From Deltaproteobacteria bacterium (GTDB lineage: Bacteria; Desulfobacterota; Binatia; UBA1149; SPBQ01): DNA of 64,000 nucleotides. This document shows, piece after piece, positions 18,686 to 28,695 of the stretch. Made by a program: the position numbers and the translations under genes. The notes beneath the pieces are model-generated. The model saw only the letters and a list, made by a program, of their open reading frames with translations. It was not told where the DNA came from and ran no database searches. The first letter of the stretch is position 1, and each line of letters starts with the position of its first letter. The stretch is taken from NCBI GenBank assembly GCA_029262375.1, contig JAJCZM010000009.1, forward strand, positions 30,963 to 94,962. Reading direction: 5' to 3'.

Positions 18686-19228
18686 ATGACCACGTTGGCC
18701 ACCGTTGTTCTGGGCAGTCCCGCTAACGACCCACTGATGGACGCTATCGTGCGCAGAATCGAAGCGGCCGGCATTCTCGTTGCTGCAGTGGCCCTGGACC
18801 TGCGTATCGACGACGACGCGATTCACCGAGCGCGATTTCGCGAAACGCTGGCGGACGTTGCGGGCAGCCCGATCCTTGGCGGCTTTTCGCTAGGTGCTCG
18901 GATTGCCGCCACGTTGTGCGCGGAAGTGACGCCGCGAGCGTTGCTTGCCTTCGGGTACCCGTTTCATGCCGCCAATGACTGCGAGACGTGTCATGGACTG
19001 CCGGCCTTGTGTGCAGTGAACGTGCCGACGCGGATCATCCAGGGGACCCGCGACCCGCACGGCACCGAGGCCGAAATCAGAACGTACGCGCTGCCCGATT
19101 GCATACAGATGCGCTGGCTCCCCGATGGCAATCACCGCTATCGGCCAAGACAACGTTCGGGTTTCACACACGAAGATCATATCGCGACCGCCGCAGATTG
19201 CGCGATCTCGTTTGTTCGTAGCCAATAG
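18686..19228 (+). CDS. Small alpha/beta-hydrolase (KANL3/Tex30-like)
   Basis: 180 residues from ATG 18686. The nucleophile elbow is ILGGFSLGARIA (Ser in GFSLG), and the acid/His part appears in PTRIIQGTRDPHGT and WLPDGNHRYRP. The short fold without a lid matches the KANL3/Tex30 or dienelactone-hydrolase-like group, whose substrates are mostly unknown. It ends 8 bp before the AlkB gene on the same strand, so the two are probably co-transcribed. Confidence 0.75.
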   Translation: MTTLATVVLGSPANDPLMDAIVRRIEAAGILVAAVALDLRIDDDAIHRARFRETLADVAGSPILGGFSLGARIAATLCAEVTPRALLAFGYPFHAANDCETCHGLPALCAVNVPTRIIQGTRDPHGTEAEIRTYALPDCIQMRWLPDGNHRYRPRQRSGFTHEDHIATAADCAISFVRSQ

Positions 19229-19236
19229 ATGCTCCC

Positions 19237-20154
19237 GTGACACGACAATCGCCCACACGCGCTTTGCCCGAAGACGGCCGCTCGCTGATAGAGCGGTCGG
19301 GATTTTCCTATCTTCCTCGTTTCATCGGTGCCGAAGAAGCCGATGCGTTGATCGCGTACTTCGGCGGGATCCGACCGTTGTGGGAGCAGCGCCATCGTGA
19401 CGTCGATCATGATCGTCCGGGAGAACACAGCCGCCGACTCACGCGCCCCGTCTACTGGTTGGGGGCGTGGCAGTTCGCTTGTCTGGGGTACTACGCCGAG
19501 CCCGATCATCGCGAAGACCGCTGTCTTCGGGCCGAACCATTTCCCCGCGTCATGAACACCATTCTCGATCGCCTGCGACCGATACTGCAGTCACACGACG
19601 AGACCTTCGAAGACGTCCCCAACAGCTGTCTCATCAACTACTATGGCCGCGAGGTTGGCGATGGACCACCTCGTGACTACGCTCGACTGCGGATGCATCG
19701 CGATGGCGAACCCGGGCCGGTGGTGATGTTCTCGATCGGCCAGCCGGGACTCTTGGAGTTCGTAGACCCCGACGAATCCGATGCAGCGGAACTGGCGGTT
19801 TGGACGCGTCACCGTTCGGTGTGCGTCTTGAGTGGTCCGGAGTTCAAAGACCGCCTCTACCATCGAATCACACAGGTGCGTTTTGGCGACGAGCCGGCTA
19901 TCGCTTCCCGGATCGAAGGCTTTGACGTCCGGCGCGTGAGCGTGTCGTTTCGGCATGTACCCGAAGCGCTCATCTCCGAGTTCGATGAGCTCAGTACGCA
20001 ATCGCGTGCGCTCGTTCGAGACTATGTTGAGGATCTCGCGGAGGACTCAACGCATTTTCGTGCCCAGCTCGAGCGCAGCCCGGTGTTGGAACACAAAGAG
20101 GCGCTGCTTATCGGAAAACGCGCGAGTAGGGCTAGCGATCTCGAAAACGCGTAG
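19237..20154 (+). CDS. AlkB-like 2-oxoglutarate/Fe(II) dioxygenase
   Basis: 305 residues from GTG 19237. The double-stranded beta-helix core has LRMHRDGEPGPVVMFSIG (first iron His and Asp), CLINYYGREVGDG before it, and DRLYHRITQVRFGD (second iron His). The 2-oxoglutarate Arg is expected in RRVSVSFRHV. Family members remove alkyl groups from DNA or RNA bases by oxidation. An extra C-terminal helical part of about 60 residues follows the fold. Downstream of and probably co-transcribed with the hydrolase. Confidence 0.8.
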   Translation: MTRQSPTRALPEDGRSLIERSGFSYLPRFIGAEEADALIAYFGGIRPLWEQRHRDVDHDRPGEHSRRLTRPVYWLGAWQFACLGYYAEPDHREDRCLRAEPFPRVMNTILDRLRPILQSHDETFEDVPNSCLINYYGREVGDGPPRDYARLRMHRDGEPGPVVMFSIGQPGLLEFVDPDESDAAELAVWTRHRSVCVLSGPEFKDRLYHRITQVRFGDEPAIASRIEGFDVRRVSVSFRHVPEALISEFDELSTQSRALVRDYVEDLAEDSTHFRAQLERSPVLEHKEALLIGKRASRASDLENA

Positions 20155-20294
20155 GCCATGGGTATGGCAAGACCTCGATCGGTACCGATGACACGATAGA
20201 ATAATGTCGGGCGACATCGGCGTCGAGTGCGTCAAGCCGGTGCCTTGCTCCATGAATGCGAACAGCCGGGTGTGCCGCGCGCGACGGGCGACTA

Positions 20295-23200
20295 CTACGG
20301 GTCCACCTTTCCGCTCAGCCCCAGCGTGAAGCAAAACGTTGCGCCGTGCTCGTCGTTTCGCGCCAGCGACAATGTCCCGCCGTGTGCTTCAACGATCGAC
20401 TTGCTGATCGACAAGCCCAAGCCAAGGCCGCCTTCCTTAGTCGTGTAGAACTGATGGAACATCTCCTGCGCAGCCTCGCGCCCGATGCCGCCCGCGGTAT
20501 CTGAGACGGAGACCTCCACAGCGGCCTCATCCTTCTTGCGCCCGCCCACCGTGACGACGCGGTGAGGTCTGGCACGAACGACCAGAACGTCGATCGCGTT
20601 GCGAATCAAGTTCAGTAAGACCTGCTGAATCTGAACGGAGTCCACGCGCACCAGGAGATCGGGATCACACGAGACCTCGAGCTGCACGTCGTGCTCACTC
20701 AGATCGGCTCGGATTAGTGCGGCCGTGTCGTTTATCAGATCGCTCAGACGCCGGTCGCGATGCTCGGACGGCTCCTTGCGCACGTGGCCACGCACGCGTC
20801 GTATGATCTCCCCGGCGCGCATCGCGAGATCCGCGATCTTCTCGTTCGCTTTCACCAAATCGGGAATGTCGACCCGCGTGTCGCGCAAATTATTGTTGAT
20901 GCCGCGCGCGAAGTTCGAGATCGCGGCCAAAGGCTGATTGATTTCGTGGGCGATACCGGCGGCGAGCTCGCCCATCGTGCCGATTCTCAATGCATGAGCG
21001 AGCGCGTCACGGTGAGCGTCCGACTCTGCGTCGCTTGCGATGCGCTCGACGACATTCGCAAACATATCAGCGGCGACGGCGAACAAATTGCCCGCTGCAG
21101 TAAGCCAGTGTCGCCCGGGCGTTTTCGAGGCGAGCGCGAGAACGCCGAGCGAACCGCGGGCACCTTCGATCGGAACGGCCGTGAAGGACTGAATTCCCAA
21201 TGAATCCGCCCAGGCGCGTTCCGTCGTGGCCTGCGCCGGAATCTGCGAAAACTCGGAGACCTCGACCGGTCGACCGAGCCGCAAGTAGTCAGCGATCCAA
21301 CCTTGCCCCGACAAGGACAGCGCGCTCCGTGATACGCCGTGCTCCGCGCTCCACTGGTAGATAGTGTTCAGTTCGCCGGCCCCACGACGCATCAACGTCA
21401 ACACCGCATAGTCGGCTCCCGCTCCCGCTCCGAACGCGGCGAGCGCATCCTCGATGCCGCTATCGAGGCGGGCGGTCGGGAGATTGATGAAATCGGTCGC
21501 CAATTTCGTGAAGATGCCTTCGAGAACGGCGTATGCCGCACGTTCGTTGTGTAGTTTCTCGCGGGCGATCGCGTTGGAGAACATCTCGGCGGCGATCGTT
21601 AGCAGCGCTTCGGTATCCTCAGGCCAACGAACGGGTTCTGCGTACGAGGCGAGCGACAGAAATCCGATCACTACATTGTCGGCGATCACCGGCACATCGA
21701 TCACCGCCCGCAAACCGAATCGCTGGGCAGCCTGTCTGTCGGCAACTGCTTCGCTGGGCAGACTGGCGATATCCTCGATCACAACCGCCCGGCGCTGCAT
21801 GAGTTCTTCGACAACCCAGGGATAATTCTTCGCGGGGACGGAATCGAGCATGCTGGTCTCGTCGTCCAGTCCTTCCTCATGCCATACGTGCACGTTCGGC
21901 GGATCATCCAGGGAGTCACCGAACAAGAACACCGCTGCGCCTGACACGCCCACGTATCGGGCTAGGGACTCGAGAGCCGACGCGATGCCGGTCTCGAGAT
22001 CCTCGACAGGAACGCTCATGAAATCCACGGCGAGAGAGGCGATGAACGTCTGCATGCCGGCGCGTCTTTCGCGTTCGCCGTCGAGGCGCGCGGCTTCGAA
22101 GGCGGTCGAAAAGGTTCGAGCCGCTACGGTCAACAGTGGGACCCATTGGGCCACCTCGTGCGCGGACCTGGCGTCGCGCCCGAGTAACGCCAGCGCACTC
22201 TTCGTGTCTCCGGAGGTCTCGATCGGGACATGGACGCAGCAATGGATATCCAGCAGCTCGAGACCTTCGCGTTCCTTCGCTGCCTCGGGTGGGAGTCGGT
22301 CGAGATCGCAAACCTCGACGACTTCGTTTCGTCCCAGCGTCTGCGCGAACCAGTGAAGGCCGCCGGAGGAAACCGACGCGAACAGTTTTTTGAAGTCGTG
22401 TGCACCCTGGGCATGCCATTCATGACTGACGTATGCCTCGCGGTGGGGCTCGAGTACTTCGATCATTCCCCATTCAACACCCGCAACCGCAGCCAATCGT
22501 TCGAGCGCCGCTTCCACTTCATGGTCGAGAGCCTCGGCCGATATTCCTACGAATCCAGTGGCGATTTCTGTAATCAGTTGATCGAACTGTGCGCGACGCC
22601 GCAGCGTGTCCTGGCCGTTCTTTCGCTCGGTGATGTCCTCGGTCACACCGGCTACTCGGGGCCCGTTGTCACCGCGCGCGGGAAGTGGAAACGCCCTCGA
22701 GTACAGCCATCGTTCGCTACCATCGCCCAGTAGCGCGCGATGCTCGAGCTCACCTGCTTTTTCGAGTGCGTCAAAGAGGTGCACGTTCATCGCGTCTTGA
22801 TCGTCCGGATGCACCCGCCCGAGCCAGACACGAGGATCAGTAGGCGTTTCCGATTCGTCGAAGGGGACCCCGTAGAGGCTGTGGAGCGCCGCATTCGCAT
22901 ATATGATGCGCGAGGGATCGGGCCCCCAGAACCAGATACCCTGCCCGACACCGGCGGCGTAGCTCCGCATGAGCGCGTCCGTTTCGCTCAAGACATCGAC
23001 CACGCGTTTGCGCTCGAGCGCGTTGGCCGCAATCTGCGTTACAACCTCAAACATTGCGACGCTCTGTTCCTCCCATCTTCGAGGTGCCGCAGCCATGAAG
23101 CCTGCGAACCGGACCGCAGATGTATCCGTGCCAAGCGGAACCACGACCAGGGATGCGACGGCACGCTCCGCGAGAAACGCTTTATCGGCCGCGCAGAGTT

Positions 23201-23969
23201 CCTCGCTCGCGGCAACATCGTGGATATTGACGGTGAGACCACGGGCAATACGGTCGAGCGCCCAGCGTCCAACGTTCCCCGAAATCGCCGAGCGCTCGTC
23301 GGCGTCCATCACCGACACCGACTCGCCGCGTACCCAACCGGGCGCGCAGACGAACATGTCCGAGACACCGTCGTAGCGGAAGACGCCGCAGCGATCCGCC
23401 TCGGCGAATGTACCAACCGCTGCGAGAATTCGGGAGATACCTGTATCCAGCTCGTCTGCGGCCAACGTGACGAGCTCGGAAACCAGGCCCGTTAGCTCCA
23501 GATCGAAAGCGAGCCGCCGTGAGAGAGCACGCGCCGCGTGGTCGCCGCCATCGTCAAACGCTTCGAACTGCGTGATGAAATACTCGGCCTTGCCGTCTCT
23601 GTTTCGAATCGCCGAGGCGTAAGCACGTGCACCAATCTCATGGCCGTCCTTGTGCACGTAGAAGCGATCGAGTGGACGCCCGTCAGTCTCACCCGATGCA
23701 ATACGAGCGGCGTCTTGTCGCAACTCCTCGCCGCTGTGTCTTCGCAGAAGGTCATCGAGAGGAACCTGTGCCAGTTCCTCTCGCGTGTACCCCAGCATGC
23801 GACAGGCGGTCTCGTTCGCCCAGACAAAGTTGCCTCGCAAGTCTCGAATCAGGGTTCCGACGGGTGATAGACGAAAGACATCGGCGAACGCACTGGCCGG
23901 GTCGCCCGTTTCCAGACCTTCCCCATGTGGGTGGGATACGCTCATATGGGAAGACGCACGACGGATCAC
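20295..23969 (-). CDS. Multi-sensor histidine kinase (PAS-GAF-PAS-GAF-GAF-GAF-HisKA-HATPase)
   Basis: 1224 residues without transmembrane helices, so cytoplasmic. PAS about 25-150 (FRLSPVGTLIRDLRGNFVWA), GAF about 175-330, a second PAS about 340-455 (IWFWGPDPSRIIYANAAL), then three further GAF-like domains to about 975. The dimerisation box is GELAAGIAHEINQPLAAISN with the phosphorylated His at about 1008. ATP-binding boxes are NLIRNAIDVL, SDTAGGIG and GGLGLGLSISKSIV. It autophosphorylates in response to small ligands or redox signals bound by GAF/PAS domains. No response regulator lies nearby, so it is an orphan kinase. Start could be GTG 23969 or ATG 23945. Confidence 0.93.
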   Translation of the reverse strand: MIRRASSHMSVSHPHGEGLETGDPASAFADVFRLSPVGTLIRDLRGNFVWANETACRMLGYTREELAQVPLDDLLRRHSGEELRQDAARIASGETDGRPLDRFYVHKDGHEIGARAYASAIRNRDGKAEYFITQFEAFDDGGDHAARALSRRLAFDLELTGLVSELVTLAADELDTGISRILAAVGTFAEADRCGVFRYDGVSDMFVCAPGWVRGESVSVMDADERSAISGNVGRWALDRIARGLTVNIHDVAASEELCAADKAFLAERAVASLVVVPLGTDTSAVRFAGFMAAAPRRWEEQSVAMFEVVTQIAANALERKRVVDVLSETDALMRSYAAGVGQGIWFWGPDPSRIIYANAALHSLYGVPFDESETPTDPRVWLGRVHPDDQDAMNVHLFDALEKAGELEHRALLGDGSERWLYSRAFPLPARGDNGPRVAGVTEDITERKNGQDTLRRRAQFDQLITEIATGFVGISAEALDHEVEAALERLAAVAGVEWGMIEVLEPHREAYVSHEWHAQGAHDFKKLFASVSSGGLHWFAQTLGRNEVVEVCDLDRLPPEAAKEREGLELLDIHCCVHVPIETSGDTKSALALLGRDARSAHEVAQWVPLLTVAARTFSTAFEAARLDGERERRAGMQTFIASLAVDFMSVPVEDLETGIASALESLARYVGVSGAAVFLFGDSLDDPPNVHVWHEEGLDDETSMLDSVPAKNYPWVVEELMQRRAVVIEDIASLPSEAVADRQAAQRFGLRAVIDVPVIADNVVIGFLSLASYAEPVRWPEDTEALLTIAAEMFSNAIAREKLHNERAAYAVLEGIFTKLATDFINLPTARLDSGIEDALAAFGAGAGADYAVLTLMRRGAGELNTIYQWSAEHGVSRSALSLSGQGWIADYLRLGRPVEVSEFSQIPAQATTERAWADSLGIQSFTAVPIEGARGSLGVLALASKTPGRHWLTAAGNLFAVAADMFANVVERIASDAESDAHRDALAHALRIGTMGELAAGIAHEINQPLAAISNFARGINNNLRDTRVDIPDLVKANEKIADLAMRAGEIIRRVRGHVRKEPSEHRDRRLSDLINDTAALIRADLSEHDVQLEVSCDPDLLVRVDSVQIQQVLLNLIRNAIDVLVVRARPHRVVTVGGRKKDEAAVEVSVSDTAGGIGREAAQEMFHQFYTTKEGGLGLGLSISKSIVEAHGGTLSLARNDEHGATFCFTLGLSGKVDP

Positions 23970-24357
23970 AATGTACTACGGCTAACACGCGAGCCCACCT
24001 TGAGGTAGTTCCACTTCGCGCCGTTGGGTTGGCGTTTTAAGCGATCTCGGTGACGGCGTCCGTGCTGGAGATGCTGTCGCGATGAACTTCTGCGTGGACT
24101 TGCAACCCAGATCCATCTGACCCGCACTGCGCTCCCGCAGCTTTAGCGTGTGAGCGATCAACGTTCTCCATCATCGAGAACCTCTCGTGGTCCGCCGGTC
24201 GGCCGGGGTACGTAGTTCCCCCAATAGCGCCACGACTCGCAGACGACTATGTTTCCCGCAGCCTCGCGCTAGGTCGCTGGTTGGAACTACGGCCATGCAA
24301 TGTACGACGAGTGAACGAGGCGGCCAGCCAGCGCATCATGCAGATGGGGAAGCAACC
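23970..24357. other. Divergent intergenic region, nothing recognised
   Basis: 388 bp between the histidine kinase and the dockerin/cohesin-like gene. Open frames here have no family resemblance. Confidence 0.4.
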
Positions 24358-26004
24358 ATGAAAATCAGGGCTGGCCGATCCGCAGCTCCCACGCCCGGCT
24401 TCCGGGTCGATCGGCGGCATGAACGAACCGCGCTATTGCTTTTGGCCTCCATGATCGTTGCAGCACTTCTGTCCTTGCTTGCTCCACACAATTCCGATGC
24501 GGGTGCCGCGTGCTCGATTGTCGTTGCGACGTCGACCAACGTGGTGTTGGGCGCGATTCAGGTCGAGATCGGTTACTCGGGATCCGGTGGTGAATTCTCA
24601 GGGGCTTCGACTTCGGTCGGCTGCCAAAATCTCTCTACAGCCGACATCATGAGCGCGAACGACGACGATGCGAGCAAGACTCTTCGCATCGGTTGGGTCT
24701 CGCTATCAGGTATCGACGCGCCCAGCGATCTGGCGAGCTGTTTGTTCGAGCCCGGCGCCGGTTCCGTTTCGCCTTCGGATTTTCAAGTCACGGTGGTTGA
24801 TGCTTCCGATCCCGAGTCCTCTGCGGTGTCGGCGTCCGCCCATGTCGACCTGACGAACTGCGGCGACTCGGGCGCGCTGTGCGGTGACGTCAATAGCGAC
24901 GGCGGACTGAGTTCGGTGGACGCCCTTTTGGTACTGAATGCGGCCGTCGGGCTGCCGGCCCCGCTCAATTGTTCCGGCACGCAGCAGCTATCAAGTAGGC
25001 TCTCGACAACGACGCTGGCGAGCGCCGGCGGCCAAGCGGGGGCGGTGTGCGGCGACGTCAACAGCGACGGCGGTTTGAGCTCCCTGGACTCGCTTCTGAT
25101 TCTCAGCGCGGCAGTGGGGCTGCCAGCACCCCTCAACTGCACGGGCATTCCGACGCCGACCACGACAACCACCACGACCACAACAACCACGACGACCACG
25201 ACGACCACGCTTCCGATGGTCACATACCGGCTAGTGGTCGAAAACGTCGGTTCCGGAGCAGGGTTCGTCGCGAGCCAACCCGCGGGAATCGACTGCGGAG
25301 CGCAGTGCGCGCACAGGTACGAAGACGGCACGGACGTTACTCTTACGGCAACGCCGTCTGGGGGATCCGAGTTCGAGGGATGGAGCGGAGCCGTACCTGC
25401 GCGGTGCAAAGACGGCGTACCTACCACCTGCACGTTTCGCATGAATCGCTTTCGCAGTGTTTCGGCGACGTTCACTGCGAGTGCCACAGAGTGTCCAACG
25501 AACGGCCCGATCCTGGACTTGCGTAACGATTGTTCCTCCCGAGTGTATGTTTATGTGAGTGCGGTCGAAGCTGCGGGATTTGCGACCGACGGCATCGACA
25601 TTCCGATCGTGATCTTGCCGCTCAGCGGTGGCGAGGGGGTCGGTCTTCGTGGCAGAGTAACCGGCGCCAGAAAACTATCTTGGACTATCGCGTGTTTGCT
25701 CGACGCAGCCGGTAACGTCGACGTTTGCGGCACGGTTCCAGGGACCGGGAGTCTAAGTAGCAATGGGCAGACTCTCGCGCTCGTAGTGGACGGCCAGACC
25801 TTCAACTTCGTCTTTTCCGGGAGCGAGCCGTTTCAGACAGTCGGCAGCGGCGGCGGCGCGCGTGGTGACCGTGGCATTGCGTCGCTGGCGCGCGTATTGC
25901 TCGATCGCGGTCAGCAGCTAGGCGAAAGCACAGGGACGCGCGTCCCGTTCGGGCGGGAATTGAATGAGTTGGTGGCCCGCATAGAGGGGCGGCTTTCCGA
26001 CTAG
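24358..26004 (+). CDS. Secreted protein with cohesin-like, dockerin-like and InlB-type repeat modules
   Basis: 548 residues from ATG 24358 (GGGGAAG upstream). A long signal region (24-50) ends DAGA. Residues about 52-165 resemble a cohesin-type beta sandwich (VVLGAIQVEIGYSGSGGEF), by eye only. Two dockerin-type loops follow, both with the full calcium pattern: CGDVNSDGGLSSVDALLVLN and CGDVNSDGGLSSLDSLLILS. Each is followed by AAVGLPAPLNC. A run of about 18 Thr leads to a divergent InlB-type repeat (LTATPSGGSEFEGWSG). The C-terminal 150 residues are unassigned. Likely exported and part of a surface assembly. Its stop overlaps the convergent M81 gene by 4 bp. Confidence 0.8.
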   Translation: MKIRAGRSAAPTPGFRVDRRHERTALLLLASMIVAALLSLLAPHNSDAGAACSIVVATSTNVVLGAIQVEIGYSGSGGEFSGASTSVGCQNLSTADIMSANDDDASKTLRIGWVSLSGIDAPSDLASCLFEPGAGSVSPSDFQVTVVDASDPESSAVSASAHVDLTNCGDSGALCGDVNSDGGLSSVDALLVLNAAVGLPAPLNCSGTQQLSSRLSTTTLASAGGQAGAVCGDVNSDGGLSSLDSLLILSAAVGLPAPLNCTGIPTPTTTTTTTTTTTTTTTTTLPMVTYRLVVENVGSGAGFVASQPAGIDCGAQCAHRYEDGTDVTLTATPSGGSEFEGWSGAVPARCKDGVPTTCTFRMNRFRSVSATFTASATECPTNGPILDLRNDCSSRVYVYVSAVEAAGFATDGIDIPIVILPLSGGEGVGLRGRVTGARKLSWTIACLLDAAGNVDVCGTVPGTGSLSSNGQTLALVVDGQTFNFVFSGSEPFQTVGSGGGARGDRGIASLARVLLDRGQQLGESTGTRVPFGRELNELVARIEGRLSD

Positions 26005-27533
26005 CGCGGGCGATCCGAGCTGTCGGCGAGTACAGCCGCCATGGCCGGGCTGCTTTCCGCCTGATCCAACGGGAAGATCGGTCTGGGAACATTGCGATAC
26101 GGCAGTCGGTTGTACTGCGGGGTGCACAGCGCACCACTATCGCAAACGATGACTCGACCCGCCATTGACTCAAAGGCCGCACGAAAATGCTGCATCGATT
26201 TCAATGCCACGACTTGTTTCTTTTGCGGGTCAATACCGAATGCTTCGAATTGCTGCGTATCCAATATCTGGCGGGCGACAGAGACTACGAGTATATCGAT
26301 CCCGCCGACACGCAGAACGGCGCTAGGACCAAAGCTGCCACTGAGCCCGCGCATCATTGGTCCGTCGCCAACAAAATGCCCGTCACTGACCGAAACGAGT
26401 TCACCGTCAACCGAAAGCGGTACACCGCTAAAGAGTGGATCCGTCTTTCCTCCCAATTCAATTCGCACGCGTCCGCCGACAGGGGACGCGTGCAAAGCCT
26501 GAACGGCATCTGCATCCACCATCGGCCCAAAGCAGGCATTTGTCACACTCGCCTCAAGCAAAGCCCGAAGTAGCTCGGTCGAATCGCCGTAACTACCTGC
26601 ACCGGGATTGTCTGCGTAGTCTGCAATGATCAGCGGGCCTTCCTTGGCCTCATACTGGGTAGCAATTGTCGCAGCCTCATCCACCGTGACGTAGTCGTTG
26701 AGAACTTCGAATCGTTTGTTCCAGATATCGTCAGCGATCGTTTCGGCGAAAGCGACGTGGGCGGAAAAATCCCCCTGGCCGGTGACAAGCACTGTCGGGC
26801 CAACGATCGACACGTCGGCACTGGCGAATCCCGCGTTCACACTGACAGCGAATACATCCTCGGTTTCTTCGTACGCACGAGCCAAGGCTATGCGCTCAAT
26901 CATTGGACCGATATCGGTGCGACCACCGTTCACTTCTTCCAACATCGGTCGACGGACGCAGATCGTACGTGGGCTGATCGCACCCGCCATTGTCCGCTGC
27001 AGTATTTCTGCAGCGTGACGACCGGTACTGCGCATATCGATGTGGGGATACGTTTTGAACGAAACGACGATGTCAGCCAAAGCACACATTTCCTTGCTGA
27101 CGTTCGCATGTGGGTCGAGCGTGACGGCAATCGGTACATCCATACCCACCACCTCGCGGATGCGTGAAAGCAATTCGCCTTCGCCATCCTCACAAAACTC
27201 AAGATCCATCGCACCGTGGAGTCCCAGCAGAATCCCGTCGAACGTTGTTGCTCTGACGGCTGAGATGATCGGTCCACAGAGCCAATTGAATGTACGGCGC
27301 TTGACCTTGCCACTCGGCCCCGCCGCAGCACTAAGCACATGATGGACACGCCAGTCATGGGTACGGCCAACATCTAGGAAGCCGGCTAACTCGGTGTTGG
27401 CCTGCCCTCGCTCAGTAATCGCGTCGTCCCCCATCAGCACATAGCGACTCTTGAACGCCACTTCGTCTGTTTCTAGCAGACTGAAAGAATTGCTTTCATG
27501 AGACATCTCAGCGGTTAGGACGTTGAAAACCAT
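26001..27533 (-). CDS. M81-family metallopeptidase (microcystinase C/MlrC-like)
   Basis: 510 residues, the usual family length. The N-terminal half is the DUF1485 domain with LTAEMSHESNSFS, GILLGLHGAMDLE and VTLDPHANVSKEMC, whose His and Asp are the zinc ligands. The C-terminal MlrC domain has IIADYADNPGAGSYGDSTELL and RVGGIDILVVS. Founding members cut a linear microcystin tetrapeptide containing D-amino acids, but the family is broad. Third gene of a leftward operon with the racemase-like and DUF1611 genes (58-bp gap), which suggests action on peptides or compounds with D-residues. Confidence 0.9.
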   Translation of the reverse strand: MVFNVLTAEMSHESNSFSLLETDEVAFKSRYVLMGDDAITERGQANTELAGFLDVGRTHDWRVHHVLSAAAGPSGKVKRRTFNWLCGPIISAVRATTFDGILLGLHGAMDLEFCEDGEGELLSRIREVVGMDVPIAVTLDPHANVSKEMCALADIVVSFKTYPHIDMRSTGRHAAEILQRTMAGAISPRTICVRRPMLEEVNGGRTDIGPMIERIALARAYEETEDVFAVSVNAGFASADVSIVGPTVLVTGQGDFSAHVAFAETIADDIWNKRFEVLNDYVTVDEAATIATQYEAKEGPLIIADYADNPGAGSYGDSTELLRALLEASVTNACFGPMVDADAVQALHASPVGGRVRIELGGKTDPLFSGVPLSVDGELVSVSDGHFVGDGPMMRGLSGSFGPSAVLRVGGIDILVVSVARQILDTQQFEAFGIDPQKKQVVALKSMQHFRAAFESMAGRVIVCDSGALCTPQYNRLPYRNVPRPIFPLDQAESSPAMAAVLADSSDRPR

Positions 27534-27591
27534 TCGGTGACTCTATCGCTGATAGTGACGTCCGTGCGTCCTACTACAAGCAGGCCTCAGA

Positions 27592-28695
27592 CTATTGAGT
27601 CGCAGAGATTTCGCGACCGGTTTGCATGGACACCGATTCGGCCTTCAACACGTTCTCAACGAACGGCGAAGTCATCGCACGGACCAACGCACTGTAGTTC
27701 GGCTGAAACCTCAGCTCCGTGCCCACGGCCAATTGGCAACGACTGGCGACGACCAGGTGATCGCCGCTGGCACCAAGCAACTCAATCTCTGGCGGCGGCC
27801 GAAGGCCCGCAGGGTCGGTGTCCTGGTGCCCGAGTGCCAGAATCGTCTGGTCGATACGGCCGCGATCCGACGCGGGCGTCGCCATTCCAAACGCGGTCTC
27901 GCCGACGTCGCCCCACGGGCGAGACGGCTTCGATTTCGATTCGATCACTTCGGCAACCAGCGTCACCGCGTCCGTGTGCAGACCTGGGATAGGTTGGCGT
28001 TGAAGAGGCTCGCAACCGAGCAGCACCGACTCTCCGAGGCGCAACTGATTGACGCGACTTGTATTCGCGGCGCCGAGCGCCCACGTGAGGCTTGCGGAGT
28101 TGCCGCCCGAAACGACGCGGAGCGCGAGCCCGAAGGTCCGCTCGATGGACTCGACCAAGAAACCAAGCACGGTCATGTTCGCGTCGTCCGGCGCCACGCC
28201 GCTGCGACACGCCAGGTTGACACCAATGCCCTCGAGTTTGATGTTCGGCAAACACAGCGTTTCACGAACCACGCTCGCGAGATCGTCAGGCATGATGCCC
28301 TCGCGCAGGTCGCCGAGTTCCACCATGAGGACCACGCGGTGCACGTTGCCGCGCCGTCGCGCCGCCTTCGAGAGCTTGGCGATGACGTCCAATTCGGTGT
28401 TGAAGCTGATGTCGGCGTTCGCCACGACGCGATCAGCCTGAGAGATCATCGGAGAACGGATGAGCGACAGAGTCTCGCTGACCCCTGCTCTACGCATGGT
28501 CTCGATGTTTTCTATCCGGGAGTCCCCGAGGCCTACCGCTCCCGCACTGAGCAACGCCCGGGCGATCTCTGGCGACCCGAGCACGGCTTTGGTGACGCCG
28601 ACTACCTGGATGCCTCGCGGACGCAGTAGCTCGACGAGCGTGCGCGCGTTGTGGTGGAGCTTATGGAGATCGATTTCGAGTCGTGGTGCGCTCAC
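27592..28695 (-). CDS. PLP-dependent alanine/ornithine-racemase-family protein
   Basis: 367 residues, alanine-racemase N-terminal barrel fold. RLEIDLHKLHHNARTL opens the barrel; the PLP Lys is K36 in VVGVTKAVLG. HRVVLMVELGDLREGIMP and RVVSGGNSASLTW (phosphate-binding loop) follow, then NQLRLGESVLLG. This pattern is that of the ornithine racemase/YhfX-like group rather than biosynthetic Alr. It interconverts L- and D-amino acids; the substrate is unknown. It overlaps the DUF1611 gene by 4 bp (28692-28695), as in a known gene pairing of DUF1611 with racemase or epimerase genes. Confidence 0.88.
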   Translation of the reverse strand: MSAPRLEIDLHKLHHNARTLVELLRPRGIQVVGVTKAVLGSPEIARALLSAGAVGLGDSRIENIETMRRAGVSETLSLIRSPMISQADRVVANADISFNTELDVIAKLSKAARRRGNVHRVVLMVELGDLREGIMPDDLASVVRETLCLPNIKLEGIGVNLACRSGVAPDDANMTVLGFLVESIERTFGLALRVVSGGNSASLTWALGAANTSRVNQLRLGESVLLGCEPLQRQPIPGLHTDAVTLVAEVIESKSKPSRPWGDVGETAFGMATPASDRGRIDQTILALGHQDTDPAGLRPPPEIELLGASGDHLVVASRCQLAVGTELRFQPNYSALVRAMTSPFVENVLKAESVSMQTGREISATQ

